Assembly (NCBI GenBank): GCA_913056215.1
Contig: CAJXMN010000013.1
Coordinates: forward strand, 1-41,125
Source of the DNA: an uncultured Flavobacteriales bacterium
GTDB taxonomy: Bacteria; Bacteroidota; Bacteroidia; Flavobacteriales_D; Crocinitomicaceae
DNA: 41,125 bases
Direction: 5' to 3'
Under the pieces are notes generated by a model, which saw only the letters and a program-made list of their open reading frames with translations, was not told the DNA's origin and did not search any database. The position numbers and the translations under genes were made by a program. Shown in pieces: positions 1-8,361 of this stretch (positions within the stretch are counted from its first letter, which is position 1; every line of letters begins with the position of its first letter).

Positions 1-173
1 GTTTGAAAGCGACTTATATCGAAGACGATCATCTCGATCAAGTTGATTTTTCTGATCTCTCTACATTAGATGAAAATACGCAGATCTTCGATCCTTTATT
101 GAGTAATCTTGGGGAGTTGAGAACTAAATTCCCAGTTGCTTTGAAAGAAAGCTCTTTTGCTCACTTGGTATAG
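1..173 (+). CDS. 3' end of an unidentified protein (partial)
   Basis: An open frame runs in from the left edge (frame beginning at base 3) and stops at TAG 171-173, giving about 56 C-terminal residues. It is acidic, rich in Asp, Leu and Ser, and ends in SSFAHLV. Codon use looks like that of the neighbouring genes, and the frame is the only open one here, so it is probably real coding sequence. I do not recognise the family. No hairpin with a T-tract follows directly; a patch of intergenic repeats begins about 20 bases later. Confidence 0.55.
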   Translation, partial: LKATYIEDDHLDQVDFSDLSTLDENTQIFDPLLSNLGELRTKFPVALKESSFAHLV

Positions 174-190
174 AAGCAGAATTCGGGTTT

Positions 191-348
191 CGGGCTTCGA
201 GAGCATTTCGACAGGCTCTATGCCCTCCTCAGCCCTCATTCCTCATTCTCCAGCCCTCATTCGTCACTAGAAATAGGAGTTTGTTTCCACTTCATAATGA
301 AAGACTCTCGAAGGCTGAATCCGTAATTCGTATGCTCTCGAAGGCTGA
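191..348. repeat. Patch of short direct and inverted intergenic repeats
   Basis: The 12-mer CTTCGAGAGCAT (195-206) is the exact reverse complement of ATGCTCTCGAAG (332-343). CTCTCGAAGGCTGA occurs twice, 30 bases apart (305-318, 335-348), and CAGCCCTCATTC twice, 21 bases apart (230-241, 251-262). The patch is richer in C and G than the surrounding intergenic DNA. It lies between two converging 3' ends. It resembles dispersed intergenic repeat sequence more than a terminator, since no T-tract follows. Whether copies occur elsewhere in the genome cannot be seen from here. Confidence 0.5.
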
Positions 349-366
349 GTCTCTCCCAAAATCGTT

Positions 367-978
367 TCATATTTCTCCGGCACCTTCTCGAATTACAACG
401 GGGTGATCATTTGTGCAATCCAAAATCGTCGACGCTTTTAGCTGGCCTGTTCCTCCATCAATAATTGTCGGGATCTTATCATCGAAGCGCTGATAAATCT
501 CGTATGGATCAGTAAAGTACTCCATAAGTTCATCATCATTATTGTTTAACGATGTTGTTACCAGTGGATTTCCAAGTTTTTCGACAATCGAAAGGACGAT
601 TTTGTTATTGGGAACCTTAATTCCAATTTCCTTTCGTTTGGCATCAAATAGTTTTGTAACGTCGTTCGATGCGTTGAGAATAAACGTATAAGGGCCTGGG
701 AGGTGCTGTTTCATGAGTTTGAAGGTCGGTTGACTGATCTGTTTGACATACTCAGAGATCTGACTGAAATCTTTGCATATAATAGAAAATTGTGATTGTT
801 TAAGCTTAACGGATTTAAATTTAGCGAGTTTTTCCAATGCTTTTTTATTATTGAGGTCACACCCCATAGCATAAACTGTATCTGTGGGATAAATAATCAA
901 TTCACCTTTCTTTAGTTGAGCTACCACATCATCAATGAGTCGATTATCAATGTTTTCTTCGTTGATCTCTACTAACAT
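367..978 (-). CDS. TsaC/Sua5/YciO-family protein (L-threonylcarbamoyladenylate synthase-like)
   Basis: This 203-residue protein is one YrdC-fold domain. Visible family features are the N-terminal GELIIYPTDTVYAMGCD block (residues ~25-41), LPGPYTFIL (~93-101), the IGIKVPNN strand (~117) and a C-terminal VVIREGAGEI. True TsaC proteins use threonine, bicarbonate and ATP to make threonylcarbamoyl-AMP for the t6A base of ANN-decoding tRNAs. The TTSLNN stretch where TsaC normally has a SAN-type motif makes it look more like the YciO branch, whose role is less clear. Length fits a single-domain YrdC/YciO protein and not the longer Sua5. The ATG at 976-978 is the natural start. It stands alone on the minus strand, with 280 gene-free bases upstream. 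Family assignment is firm, exact reaction less so. Confidence 0.85.
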   Translation of the reverse strand: MLVEINEENIDNRLIDDVVAQLKKGELIIYPTDTVYAMGCDLNNKKALEKLAKFKSVKLKQSQFSIICKDFSQISEYVKQISQPTFKLMKQHLPGPYTFILNASNDVTKLFDAKRKEIGIKVPNNKIVLSIVEKLGNPLVTTSLNNNDDELMEYFTDPYEIYQRFDDKIPTIIDGGTGQLKASTILDCTNDHPVVIREGAGEI

Positions 979-1258
979 AGTCCATTTAATTTTGAATATT
1001 CCATTCTAAATTTAGCGATTTAAAATCTACTGACGTCATTTTACTTTGTTAAAGAAATTAAATGAGCCATTTACCCCTTATCCATGTGTATAACTTAATC
1101 GCTAATGGATGTATGTAATTTTATTAGTTTGAAAAAAGATATATTGAATTAACTTATCAACAGGGGACACGGGTATTATACATTGTACAATACATCAAAT
1201 AATGCTTTTTAGGGTCTTAGTTTACCTGAATTTGATCTTCAAACTTCATGCTGTTCTG

Positions 1259-2752
1259 TCATAGTTTAAAATGAAGACTTTTATTTTGACAGATAATTCC
1301 ATGAAAAGAAAAGTAAATGCTTGAAGCATTTTTGCTGTATTTTATGTACACAGTTCTTTCTTTACCTGGATAAATTGGTATATTAGTTTGATTTTGAATA
1401 AATTGAATTTGACGAACATGATTCCTGTTGCTATTACTTAGATAGAGTAAACTGCTACCATTATTTTTAATGCGAATTGAATCTTCTATCCATTCGTTAT
1501 TTTTAAATCGCGCTCTTTTTTCTGAAAAGGACAGTTTTTTTAAGGAATCAATAACCTCTACATCTGCGCATAAAGCAGGTTGGTTTAGGACGATGTTCCG
1601 GACGTATGGAGATTGACGACTTCCAGCGGAAGCAGAGCCTGCAAGCAATAAATTCTGTCCTTTGTTCAATAAAACCCGAGAAGTCATTCTTACTGCACGT
1701 CTTCGCTTAGCTTGACTTAATGAGTCATTGGTATATAGATATGTTGTTAAATCATCAACTTCACCTCTTTGATTGACTCTTTTTATTAATAATTCATTTG
1801 GTCTGTAGGTGTACTGTACAAACAACATTTCGAGGTTCTGCAAGAGCAGACCATTCGAAAAATCCGGATCATTCTCGGGCACGTGATATTGATATTGTAA
1901 ATTACCTGACAAATCAAGAACCATTATTTCTTTGTTGGTGACGATCCCCAGGTTATTTTTATGAACACTCATTTTGTAATTTCTTAATGAGCCCGTAAAC
2001 CCGTTTCCTACTTGATAACTTTTTTTCCATTGTTTTTTGCCGTCTTGATCGTATTTAAAAACATGGATGAAGGTTGCAGTGGTGTCTTTATCTTTCGATT
2101 TTGCACAAGCATACCAATTTTTTTGACCATCAAATTGAATCTCGCTAGTGAAGGACAGCTGCTCATCTGCAATTTTATATTTATTTTGAACCTGACCAGT
2201 TTTATCGGTCCAAATAACAGAGAGTTTATCGTTTTTTAGAAGAGTAAAAACCAGTTCATTGTCAACGCTTGTCATCGATCTTGCGCTAAAATCAATAGCA
2301 TGCGTATTCATTTGCTCTCCATTGGCACTCAAGGTAATAATTGTACTATCGCTAGAAAACAAGACATAGTCGCCGTTGACATCCGCTATCGATAGAACGC
2401 TTTTACCTTTGAGTGAGTCTAAGGATACTTTCCAGAGCACTGCACCTTGATCGTTGATTTTGAAAAGAAAAGGATTTCTTATATGCTTCATGCGGCGACC
2501 CTGGATGAGATTTTCTCGTCTTTTCATTTTTCCAAGGAGTAAGTAGTTACCGTCACTTGTGATGATTCCTTCCTTAAAAGAACCATCAGGCATCGTAAAG
2601 TTACGGACTTTTGCGGGAAGGCCTTTGAGTTCAGGCAATAGTTCAAATGCATAATTTTGGTTAACTTGAGATGATATGCTCGATTGCTTTTTAGAGGTCG
2701 CACAACTCGATACGAGTGTCCCTAATAGTATAAATAGTAATATGCGTTTCAT
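1259..2752 (-). CDS. Lipoprotein with a beta-propeller-like body
   Basis: The 497-residue protein starts with a lipoprotein signal: MKR, a hydrophobic stretch, then the lipobox LVSSC at about residue 17, so it should be exported and lipidated. The body (~35-370) is a series of strand-rich segments with recurrent patterns such as NDQGAVLWKVSLDS and KYDQDGKKQWKKSYQ, typical of PQQ-type or WD-like beta-propeller blades. The last ~100 residues form a separate Ig-like module with the segment NNGSSLLYLS and YPGKERTVYIKYS, similar in pattern to DUF1573/ASPM-type domains. I cannot name a family. It is transcribed alone, just downstream on the same strand from the T9SS repeat protein, with 135 bases between them. 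A structural or binding role at the envelope is an inference. Confidence 0.7.
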   Translation of the reverse strand: MKRILLFILLGTLVSSCATSKKQSSISSQVNQNYAFELLPELKGLPAKVRNFTMPDGSFKEGIITSDGNYLLLGKMKRRENLIQGRRMKHIRNPFLFKINDQGAVLWKVSLDSLKGKSVLSIADVNGDYVLFSSDSTIITLSANGEQMNTHAIDFSARSMTSVDNELVFTLLKNDKLSVIWTDKTGQVQNKYKIADEQLSFTSEIQFDGQKNWYACAKSKDKDTTATFIHVFKYDQDGKKQWKKSYQVGNGFTGSLRNYKMSVHKNNLGIVTNKEIMVLDLSGNLQYQYHVPENDPDFSNGLLLQNLEMLFVQYTYRPNELLIKRVNQRGEVDDLTTYLYTNDSLSQAKRRRAVRMTSRVLLNKGQNLLLAGSASAGSRQSPYVRNIVLNQPALCADVEVIDSLKKLSFSEKRARFKNNEWIEDSIRIKNNGSSLLYLSNSNRNHVRQIQFIQNQTNIPIYPGKERTVYIKYSKNASSIYFSFHGIICQNKSLHFKL

Positions 2753-2887
2753 AAGTATCGCTTTAGTTGTTTATAATTATAATTTTAGTTTGATCTCGAA
2801 AGAACATTTCGCTTCATTATCGGGCTTGGGGTTCGTTTATTTTACATAAAAGCTTCTAGGATGCCGTATAATTGTAAATCTAATGAG

Positions 2888-4438
2888 CTACCGAACTACC
2901 ACTTTATATACTTCCTGCTCGTTATTTGTGAATAGATGAACAAAATAGATACCAGCTGGTTGATTCATGGTCAATTTTATTCTTTTTTCATCATTATTTT
3001 TGATCTTTTGAAGTACACTTCCGTTCAAATCTGTAATTTCAATATTCACCTGCTGATCTGATAATACACGTTCTATAAAAAGATCCCCGCATGTCGGGTT
3101 GGGATATACTTGATAAGAACCACTTAGTTTATTTTTATCAATTCCAGTTGAAGATGAACCATCCATTTTGACAATCCAGTAATCTAAGTTCCCATTGTTC
3201 CCACTAAGGTCACCGTCTGATGAATTTGATTGACCAGATAAGATAAACCATCCATCCGATGTTTGCTGAATGGACTTAGGGGTTTCAGACATGCTACCTC
3301 CAAAATTTCTCTCCCATAAAATCCCTCCTAGGTTGTCGAGTTTTATGATCCAATAATCAGCACCTCCATTGTTTCCTCCAACATCACCATCAATAGATTG
3401 TGAATAACCAGCAATAGCATATCCGTCATCATCGGTTTGTACCATGGAAAACGCCCAATCTGCATCAATTCCACCATAAATGTTCTCCCATTCGAGTTCT
3501 CCGAGGTTATCCAGTTTTATCATCCAGTAGTCTCCGCCACCATGGTTACTAGAAATATCTCCATCGGAAGATGCTGACTGTCCTGCTATAGCATATCCTC
3601 CATCAGTTGTTATTTGCATTGCATAAGATCGATCGTTTCCACTTCCTCCATAGTTTTTCTCCCATAAAAGTGCACCCGTATCATCAAGCTTTATGATCCA
3701 GAAATCATTGCCACCATTATTACCGCTTACATCATTGTCTCCGGATCCTGAAGATCCTGATACAACATAACCATTATCAGAAGTTTGTTGTATAGCCGTA
3801 GGGAAATCCCAGTCGCTACCGCCAATGTTTTCTTCCCATTGAAGATTGCCAGTGCCATCAATTTTGATGATCCAAAAATCATCATTGCCTTTATTACCAC
3901 CGACATCACCATCTGCTGATGTCGAGGAACCTGCAACTACATATCCTCCATCCGAGGTTTCCCGAATAGCATTAGCTGAATCATAACCGCTTCCCCCATA
4001 GTTGTTTTCCCATAGAAGAGATCCATTGTTATCCAGTTTGATGAGCCAATAATCTGTAAACCCATTGTTATCACTAACATCACCATCGGAAGAGCTAGAA
4101 GAACCTGCTGCAATAAACCCGCCACCTGAAACTTCTTGAATCGAATAAACTCTGTCATTATTGCTGCCTCCGAAATTGTTTTCCCATTCCACAATACCTT
4201 GATCATCGAGCTTTACGATCCAATAATCCATATTTCCGTTATTCCCACTCACGTCCCCATCTAAAGACTCAGAGATACCCGCAATTATGTATCCGCCATC
4301 GGAGGTTTGCACTATAGAGTTCCCCCATTCGTTACCGCTTCCTCCGAGATGTGTTTCCCAGTCAATACTTTGTGAATAAAAAGTGGTATGAAGCAATATA
4401 AATTGGATCAGAATAATGGTGTAATAATTCTTTTTCAT
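2888..4438 (-). CDS. Secreted repeat protein with T9SS type A sorting domain
   Basis: The 516-residue protein has an N-terminal Sec signal (~1-23, ending FYSQS), seven tandem 58-residue repeats (~25-430) and a C-terminal type A sorting domain (~431-516). The sorting domain shows VYPNPTCGDLFIER, a central DLNGSVL strand and PAGIYFVHLF near the end, closing with KVVVR. Such domains direct proteins through the outer membrane by T9SS and are then cleaved; the cargo is released or attached to the surface. The repeats carry TSDGGY, DGDVSGNNG, DYWIIKLD and WENNYGG motifs, which suggests a propeller-like or solenoid structure. No catalytic motif is visible, so an adhesive or structural surface role is likely but unproven. 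A possible promoter lies about 95 bases upstream of the start. Confidence 0.88.
   Translation of the reverse strand: MKKNYYTIILIQFILLHTTFYSQSIDWETHLGGSGNEWGNSIVQTSDGGYIIAGISESLDGDVSGNNGNMDYWIVKLDDQGIVEWENNFGGSNNDRVYSIQEVSGGGFIAAGSSSSSDGDVSDNNGFTDYWLIKLDNNGSLLWENNYGGSGYDSANAIRETSDGGYVVAGSSTSADGDVGGNKGNDDFWIIKIDGTGNLQWEENIGGSDWDFPTAIQQTSDNGYVVSGSSGSGDNDVSGNNGGNDFWIIKLDDTGALLWEKNYGGSGNDRSYAMQITTDGGYAIAGQSASSDGDISSNHGGGDYWMIKLDNLGELEWENIYGGIDADWAFSMVQTDDDGYAIAGYSQSIDGDVGGNNGGADYWIIKLDNLGGILWERNFGGSMSETPKSIQQTSDGWFILSGQSNSSDGDLSGNNGNLDYWIVKMDGSSSTGIDKNKLSGSYQVYPNPTCGDLFIERVLSDQQVNIEITDLNGSVLQKIKNNDEKRIKLTMNQPAGIYFVHLFTNNEQEVYKVVVR
3149..4366 (-). repeat. Seven in-frame repeats of 174 bases (58 residues each)
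   Basis: Inside the T9SS cargo gene the same 58-residue unit occurs seven times without spacers or length variation. Each unit follows the order W-E-x-x-(Y/F)GGS, then TSDGGY, then an A-G-x-S patch, a (D/G)-rich DGDVSGNNG loop, and DYWIIKLD. Unit 7 is the most diverged (GGSMSETPKS, DGWFIL). Units 1-6 keep identical length, which argues for a closed or strictly periodic fold. The Asp/Asn/Gly-rich loop in each unit could bind calcium; this is inference from composition only. Confidence 0.9.
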
Positions 4439-5158
4439 AAGCAGTTAGTGTTCATGCTGTGGGCAGCAACTTGTCTTTAAATATACAAAATCGGCACCAA
4501 ATTGTGATTTTTTAAGTATGGATTAGGCACAAATGTAATTATTTTAAAAAAAAGCAATCTAATATTTCAATGAAATATTCATTTACGATCAATATTGTCC
4601 GATTAAATCGAGAGCTATTCTGTTTTATACTACTACCTTTCATTTTTTATTCACGCTTAGTTAATATTTATAGATGTTCATGAACCCGGTTAACACCACG
4701 CTTCTTGAAAAAAACGAAACAAAAATTCAAGGCTGTCAAAGCAAAACGATCTCAATGAATACAACCATCTTTATTTTTTAGACAAAAAAAGTTCATTCAT
4801 TAGATCAACCCCTTATGGCTATAAAACAGCTGAAATTATTACCAACTAAAGGATATAGAGAAGTTAAAATAATTTTACCGGACAGTTGTGATTTACGATT
4901 AATTATAAACTGTTATTTAATGCATTGTACTTTGAAAGTTCGTGTATTGAACTGTTAAGTTAAGTGGACTAGACTGGTTTTGAATTGAAAAATCATCACT
5001 ATTTCTTATTTAATGGAACAAGAGCACCGAGTTTTAGAACACCTATTCGGGAGGCTGTAACCCGAAATAAATTTTAAAGTTATGAAGTCATGAATAGTAT
5101 AATTAATAATTATTTATTACTTTTTAGCGTGTTTTGCACCTTGTAACGATAGTCGTTT
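4439..5158. other. 720-base stretch without convincing genes
   Basis: AT-rich DNA between two divergently transcribed genes. It holds a possible minus-strand promoter for the T9SS gene (4530-4557) and a small dyad TTCGGG/CCCGAA with a 9-base loop (5046-5066), not followed by a T-tract. Short open frames are present (4671-4778 and 4815-4958, 35 and 47 codons), but they lack a recognisable domain or signal sequence. No tRNA, riboswitch or repeat array was seen. It is long for an intergenic region here, so an unrecognised small RNA is possible. Confidence 0.5.
4530..4557 (-). promoter_or_regulatory. Possible promoter of the T9SS repeat-protein gene
   Basis: Read on the minus strand, TACATTTG (complement of 4530-4537) matches the Bacteroidota -7 box TAnnTTTG, and a TTG (4555-4557) lies 17 bases upstream of it. 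The spacing is slightly short compared with the usual 19-20. The resulting leader would be around 85 bases. A second, weaker -7-like TATATTTA lies nearer the gene at 4476-4483. Confidence 0.35.
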
Positions 5159-5833
5159 ATGAAAATAATTGTATTTCTTGTTGTTTTATTACCTGTAGTC
5201 TCAACCGGACAAACTAAGGAGTTCTATTTTGGTTCAAATTTTTCTAATTATTATTGGTTTGGAGATAACAATTCATTAAACACAAATGCCTACTTACCTG
5301 GTTTGCAAATAGGGCTTAAGTGGGGTAATAAAGAAAAAAATCTCTTTGGAAAACAGAAGCGGTTACAAATGGCCTTTGCCCTTGAGTATAATTTGGCACA
5401 AATAGGTAAAACGAATGAACTGTCTTCAAGAATACCTTTTATTGATGAAAGAGGTGTACACAGCTTGCGAACGAGTATACCTATTCGATTTATATTCAAT
5501 AGGAAATCAAAAACAAATTTCTTCATTTTGGGAGAACCTGGGTTGAATTTAATTTTTTATCAGAGCCATGATAGAACAGATGACATAAATGATCAACTCA
5601 ACCCAATTGATTTATTTGTGAGAGCTGGTGCTGGTATAAAAACAGAGTTTCTAAAAGATGATTATGAAAAGAGTGGCTATAAATTCTCTGGATTAACATT
5701 TACAGCAAGTAAATATATATCAATTGATCCCATCAGATCTAATAATGCAAAAATTGGTATTCTTGACCAGCTATTATTTGATATAGGTTTACGTTTTACT
5801 TATTTCAAGGCTAAAAAAGGATGGTTTAATTAA
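5159..5833 (+). CDS. Small outer-membrane beta-barrel-like protein
   Basis: The 224-residue product has a Sec signal (~1-18, cleavage near VVSTGQ) followed by alternating hydrophobic and polar strands: FYFGSNFSNYYWF, LPGLQIGLKWG, LQMAFALEYNL, SIPIRFIF, FFILGEPGLNLIFY, LFVRAGAGIK and a last strand LLFDIGLRFTYFK. This pattern, the Gly-rich turns and the aromatic-rich C-terminal strand fit an 8-10-stranded barrel of the PorT/OmpW-like kind seen in Bacteroidota. I do not recognise a specific family. The ATG at 5159 is the only start that gives a signal peptide. It is monocistronic: a gene remnant follows on the same strand and a convergent gene lies beyond it. Confidence 0.7.
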   Translation: MKIIVFLVVLLPVVSTGQTKEFYFGSNFSNYYWFGDNNSLNTNAYLPGLQIGLKWGNKEKNLFGKQKRLQMAFALEYNLAQIGKTNELSSRIPFIDERGVHSLRTSIPIRFIFNRKSKTNFFILGEPGLNLIFYQSHDRTDDINDQLNPIDLFVRAGAGIKTEFLKDDYEKSGYKFSGLTFTASKYISIDPIRSNNAKIGILDQLLFDIGLRFTYFKAKKGWFN

Positions 5834-5863
5834 ATTTATATTTAAAAATAAATATGCATCATC

Positions 5864-5950
5864 ATGAAAAGTAAATTAATGATCCTGATCGATGGAGTTT
5901 TGCTCTTTGCTTGCGATAATGATAAGCATCAGTCCTTCACTAAGGCTTAG
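5864..5950 (+). pseudogene. 28-codon lipoprotein-like fragment
   Basis: An ATG at 5864 opens a 28-codon frame ending at TAG 5948-5950. Its translation begins MKSKLMILI, continues DGVLLFAC and then DNDKHQSF, which is the layout of a lipoprotein signal with lipobox LFAC. The frame stops just after the signal and overlaps the last 11 bases of the convergent gene at 5940. It looks like the truncated 5' end of a lost lipoprotein gene, or a very short lipopeptide. It starts 30 bases after the barrel gene ends, so it could be co-transcribed. Confidence 0.35.
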
Positions 5951-6518
5951 TGCTAAGTTCACAGGGATTACAAGGTAGATAGAAGAATATTGAATCCATT
6001 TTTGTTGAATCTCTCATTGACTCTAACTCTCTGTAAAAACTTAAATCCTTGAAGTAAACTGTGTCTAATTCATGATCTATTTCAATTTCAAGAGAACCAT
6101 ATGGAGTGTTATAAAACGGTTCACATTCCGTTGGAATCTCAATTGAATTTTTAGCATTACTTTCTTTAAAGGTCTCAGTTAAGTAATAACGCCAAACCCC
6201 TTCGTATAAACGAATCGAGAACAAACCTGAACGATCCGTTTCTACTTTAAAATTCATATCTGGATCACTAACTTTCCTGAAAATAAGCGTAGTGTTCTGT
6301 ACATCTTGAAAAGGCTGGGTTTGCATGTAGTTATTTGGAGGTTTGGCACCACCGCAATAATTCATTTTATAAACTGCTTTACCTTGTAATACAACTGATT
6401 TCTCATCAGAAAAAACACTGTCGTGTCTCATTTTATCGACATTTTCTCTATGAAAATCGCGGCTTGAATAGCACGATAATAAAAGTAGAACCACGAACAA
6501 GTATAAACAAAACTTCAT
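5940..6518 (-). CDS. Hypothetical lipoprotein with a carboxypeptidase-regulatory-like domain
   Basis: The 192-residue protein has a lipoprotein signal (MKF, hydrophobic core, lipobox LLLSC at about residue 16). Residues ~43-130 resemble a carboxypeptidase regulatory-like (prealbumin-type) beta sandwich: VVLQGKAVYKM, TTLIFRKV, FKVETDRSGLFSIRLYEGVWRY, where the pattern D-x-x-G-x-F followed by a G-x-Y/W is typical. The C-terminal part is acidic and ends with a CNPCELS segment containing two Cys. No catalytic function is apparent; such domains usually bind or present other proteins at the envelope. The gene stands alone, opposed on both sides by plus-strand genes. Confidence 0.65.
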   Translation of the reverse strand: MKFCLYLFVVLLLLSCYSSRDFHRENVDKMRHDSVFSDEKSVVLQGKAVYKMNYCGGAKPPNNYMQTQPFQDVQNTTLIFRKVSDPDMNFKVETDRSGLFSIRLYEGVWRYYLTETFKESNAKNSIEIPTECEPFYNTPYGSLEIEIDHELDTVYFKDLSFYRELESMRDSTKMDSIFFYLPCNPCELSTKP

Positions 6519-6703
6519 GTTTTAATCGTTTTTTATAAAAGTATAATACAAATCATTAAGGCGTATGAAAAAATAATGCCAAGTTTCTTTAAAATGCTGA
6601 AGCTGCCTAAGATTAACTTTTAATTAAATAGATTGGAGACAGATAAATTATGATTCAAGATTATGGATTTTTCATTTCACTTTTTTCCTTATATTATAGG
6701 ATT

Positions 6704-8164
6704 ATGTATAAATTACTAAGTAACTTATTTATTGGTTCGTTGATTTTGCTTACGGCTTGTTCGGAAGAAAACAAACGAACTGATAAAGGAGAAACGACTG
6801 ATAAAATCAATCAAGACAGTACGTTACCTAAGTTTTCACGTGATCTTGAGGCGATTAAAGAAGACGGTGTTCTACATGCTATTACGATCTATAATTCAAC
6901 CAGCTACTTTCTATACCGAGGGGAGCCAATGGGATTTGAATATGAGCTGCTTTCGCGCTTAGCAAATGACTTAGATCTAGAACTCAAGATTACGATTGCT
7001 GAAGATATCGATGAATTATTTCATATGTTAAATAGAGGCGCTGGCGACTTGGTAGCCTACGGTTTAACGATCACTGAGCCTAGACAGAAACAAGTTAATT
7101 TTACAGAACATCACTATGTTACACATCAGACATTAGTTCAGCGAATGCCCGATAACTGGCGTTCCCTTCCTGGCTATAAGATCGAAAAGAACGTCGTTTC
7201 CAACACACTAGAGTTAATGGAAGATACGGTGTGGGTCAGAGAGAAAACTTCGTATGCCGAACGTATCAAGAACTTACAGAATGAGATTGGTGCAGATATC
7301 CCGATCGAGCACATTGAAGGACGAATTCCCACGGATGAAATCATTCGAATGGTAGTGGATGGAGAAATAGAAAGAACGATTGCTGATTATAACATTGCAG
7401 CAATCAACAAGACCTATTATCCTATATTACACATTGATACACGTATTTCATTTGCACAGCGTATAGCCTGGGCGGTGCGTAAGAACTCTCCACAACTTTT
7501 GAAGGCGATCAATAAATGGATTTCTAAAGAGAAGAAGTCAGATGATTATTACGTGATCTACAATAAATACTTTAAAAACAGGAAGTCGTTTAGAGCGCGA
7601 ATACGTAGCGACTTTTACAGCAAAAACAGCAATGCAATCAGTAAATTCGATGATATTATTAAAAAAAATGCTGAACGTATCGGCTGGGATTGGCGTTTAC
7701 TTTGCTCTCAAGTATATCAGGAGTCCAGGTTTAATCCTAAGGCAAAGTCCTGGGCAGGAGCAGGAGGGTTGATTCAATTAATGCCTGCTACAGCGAAAGA
7801 AGTTGGTGTTAGTAACAGTTATGATCCAGCACAGAATATAAGTGGTGGTGTCACTTACTTGAATCGAATGCGCGATAACTTTGCATCTGTAGAGGATTCT
7901 ATTCAAAAAATAAAATTTACCCTTGCCGCGTTTAATTGTGGATTAGGTCACGTACTTGATGCGAAACGCTTAACTAAGAAAAACGGTAAAGACCCAAATG
8001 TTTGGGATAACAACGTAGAGGAATACATTTTGAAATTAAAAGATAAAAAGTACTTTCTCGATGATGTCGTTAAATATGGGTTTGTTAGGGGAGAGGAGCC
8101 CTACAATTATGTGCGGGATATCTTTTTGCGTTATGATCATTACAAAAAGTTTATTGAGCGGTGA
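6704..8164 (+). CDS. mltF: Membrane-bound lytic murein transglycosylase F (MltF-like)
   Basis: From ATG 6704 the product is 486 residues: lipoprotein signal with lipobox LLTAC (~residue 19), a periplasmic solute-binding (SBP_bac_3) domain (~45-285), then a lysozyme-like SLT domain (~305-440). The catalytic Glu is residue 340 in YQESRF, followed by the usual GAGGLIQLMPATA block and the AAFNCGLGHV and YV-type tail motifs. MltF-family enzymes cleave the MurNAc-GlcNAc bond of peptidoglycan, releasing 1,6-anhydro-MurNAc ends, and are anchored to a membrane by lipid. An upstream ATG at 6650 in the same frame exists, but the start at 6704 places the lipoprotein signal at the N-terminus and is preferred. 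Both domains look intact. The gene appears monocistronic. Confidence 0.92.
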   Translation: MYKLLSNLFIGSLILLTACSEENKRTDKGETTDKINQDSTLPKFSRDLEAIKEDGVLHAITIYNSTSYFLYRGEPMGFEYELLSRLANDLDLELKITIAEDIDELFHMLNRGAGDLVAYGLTITEPRQKQVNFTEHHYVTHQTLVQRMPDNWRSLPGYKIEKNVVSNTLELMEDTVWVREKTSYAERIKNLQNEIGADIPIEHIEGRIPTDEIIRMVVDGEIERTIADYNIAAINKTYYPILHIDTRISFAQRIAWAVRKNSPQLLKAINKWISKEKKSDDYYVIYNKYFKNRKSFRARIRSDFYSKNSNAISKFDDIIKKNAERIGWDWRLLCSQVYQESRFNPKAKSWAGAGGLIQLMPATAKEVGVSNSYDPAQNISGGVTYLNRMRDNFASVEDSIQKIKFTLAAFNCGLGHVLDAKRLTKKNGKDPNVWDNNVEEYILKLKDKKYFLDDVVKYGFVRGEEPYNYVRDIFLRYDHYKKFIER

Positions 8165-8361
8165 TAGTTTGTCTGAGTTTGTAATCTGTTAGCCGATATG
8201 ATGGACATCACGGTCCTGGAAATTTTAATGTCTTTTAGGCCTTTATTTTCTGAGTTGTTCAAAATATATCATATATCGCTTATTGATTAGGTAATACCAT
8301 GCATCTTAATTAGGTATAGACCAGCAAATCACCTTATATTTATGATTTTAAAGTCATATTC

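Noticed and set aside
1179-1196. Palindrome ATTGTACAAT in the region upstream of the TsaC-like gene
   Set aside because: Ten bases only, not placed at a promoter; expected by chance in AT-rich DNA.
3727-4206. Two minus-strand open frames inside the T9SS protein gene in another frame
   Set aside because: They arise from the regular repeats of the true gene and show no independent features.
3149-4366. Regular 174-base periodicity, considered as a CRISPR or satellite array
   Set aside because: The period is in frame within a protein and units differ in sequence; there are no identical repeats with unique spacers.
4815-4958. 47-codon open frame starting MAIKQLKLLP in the long gene-free region
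   Set aside because: No signal, motif or promoter supports it, and chance frames of this length are expected in AT-rich DNA.
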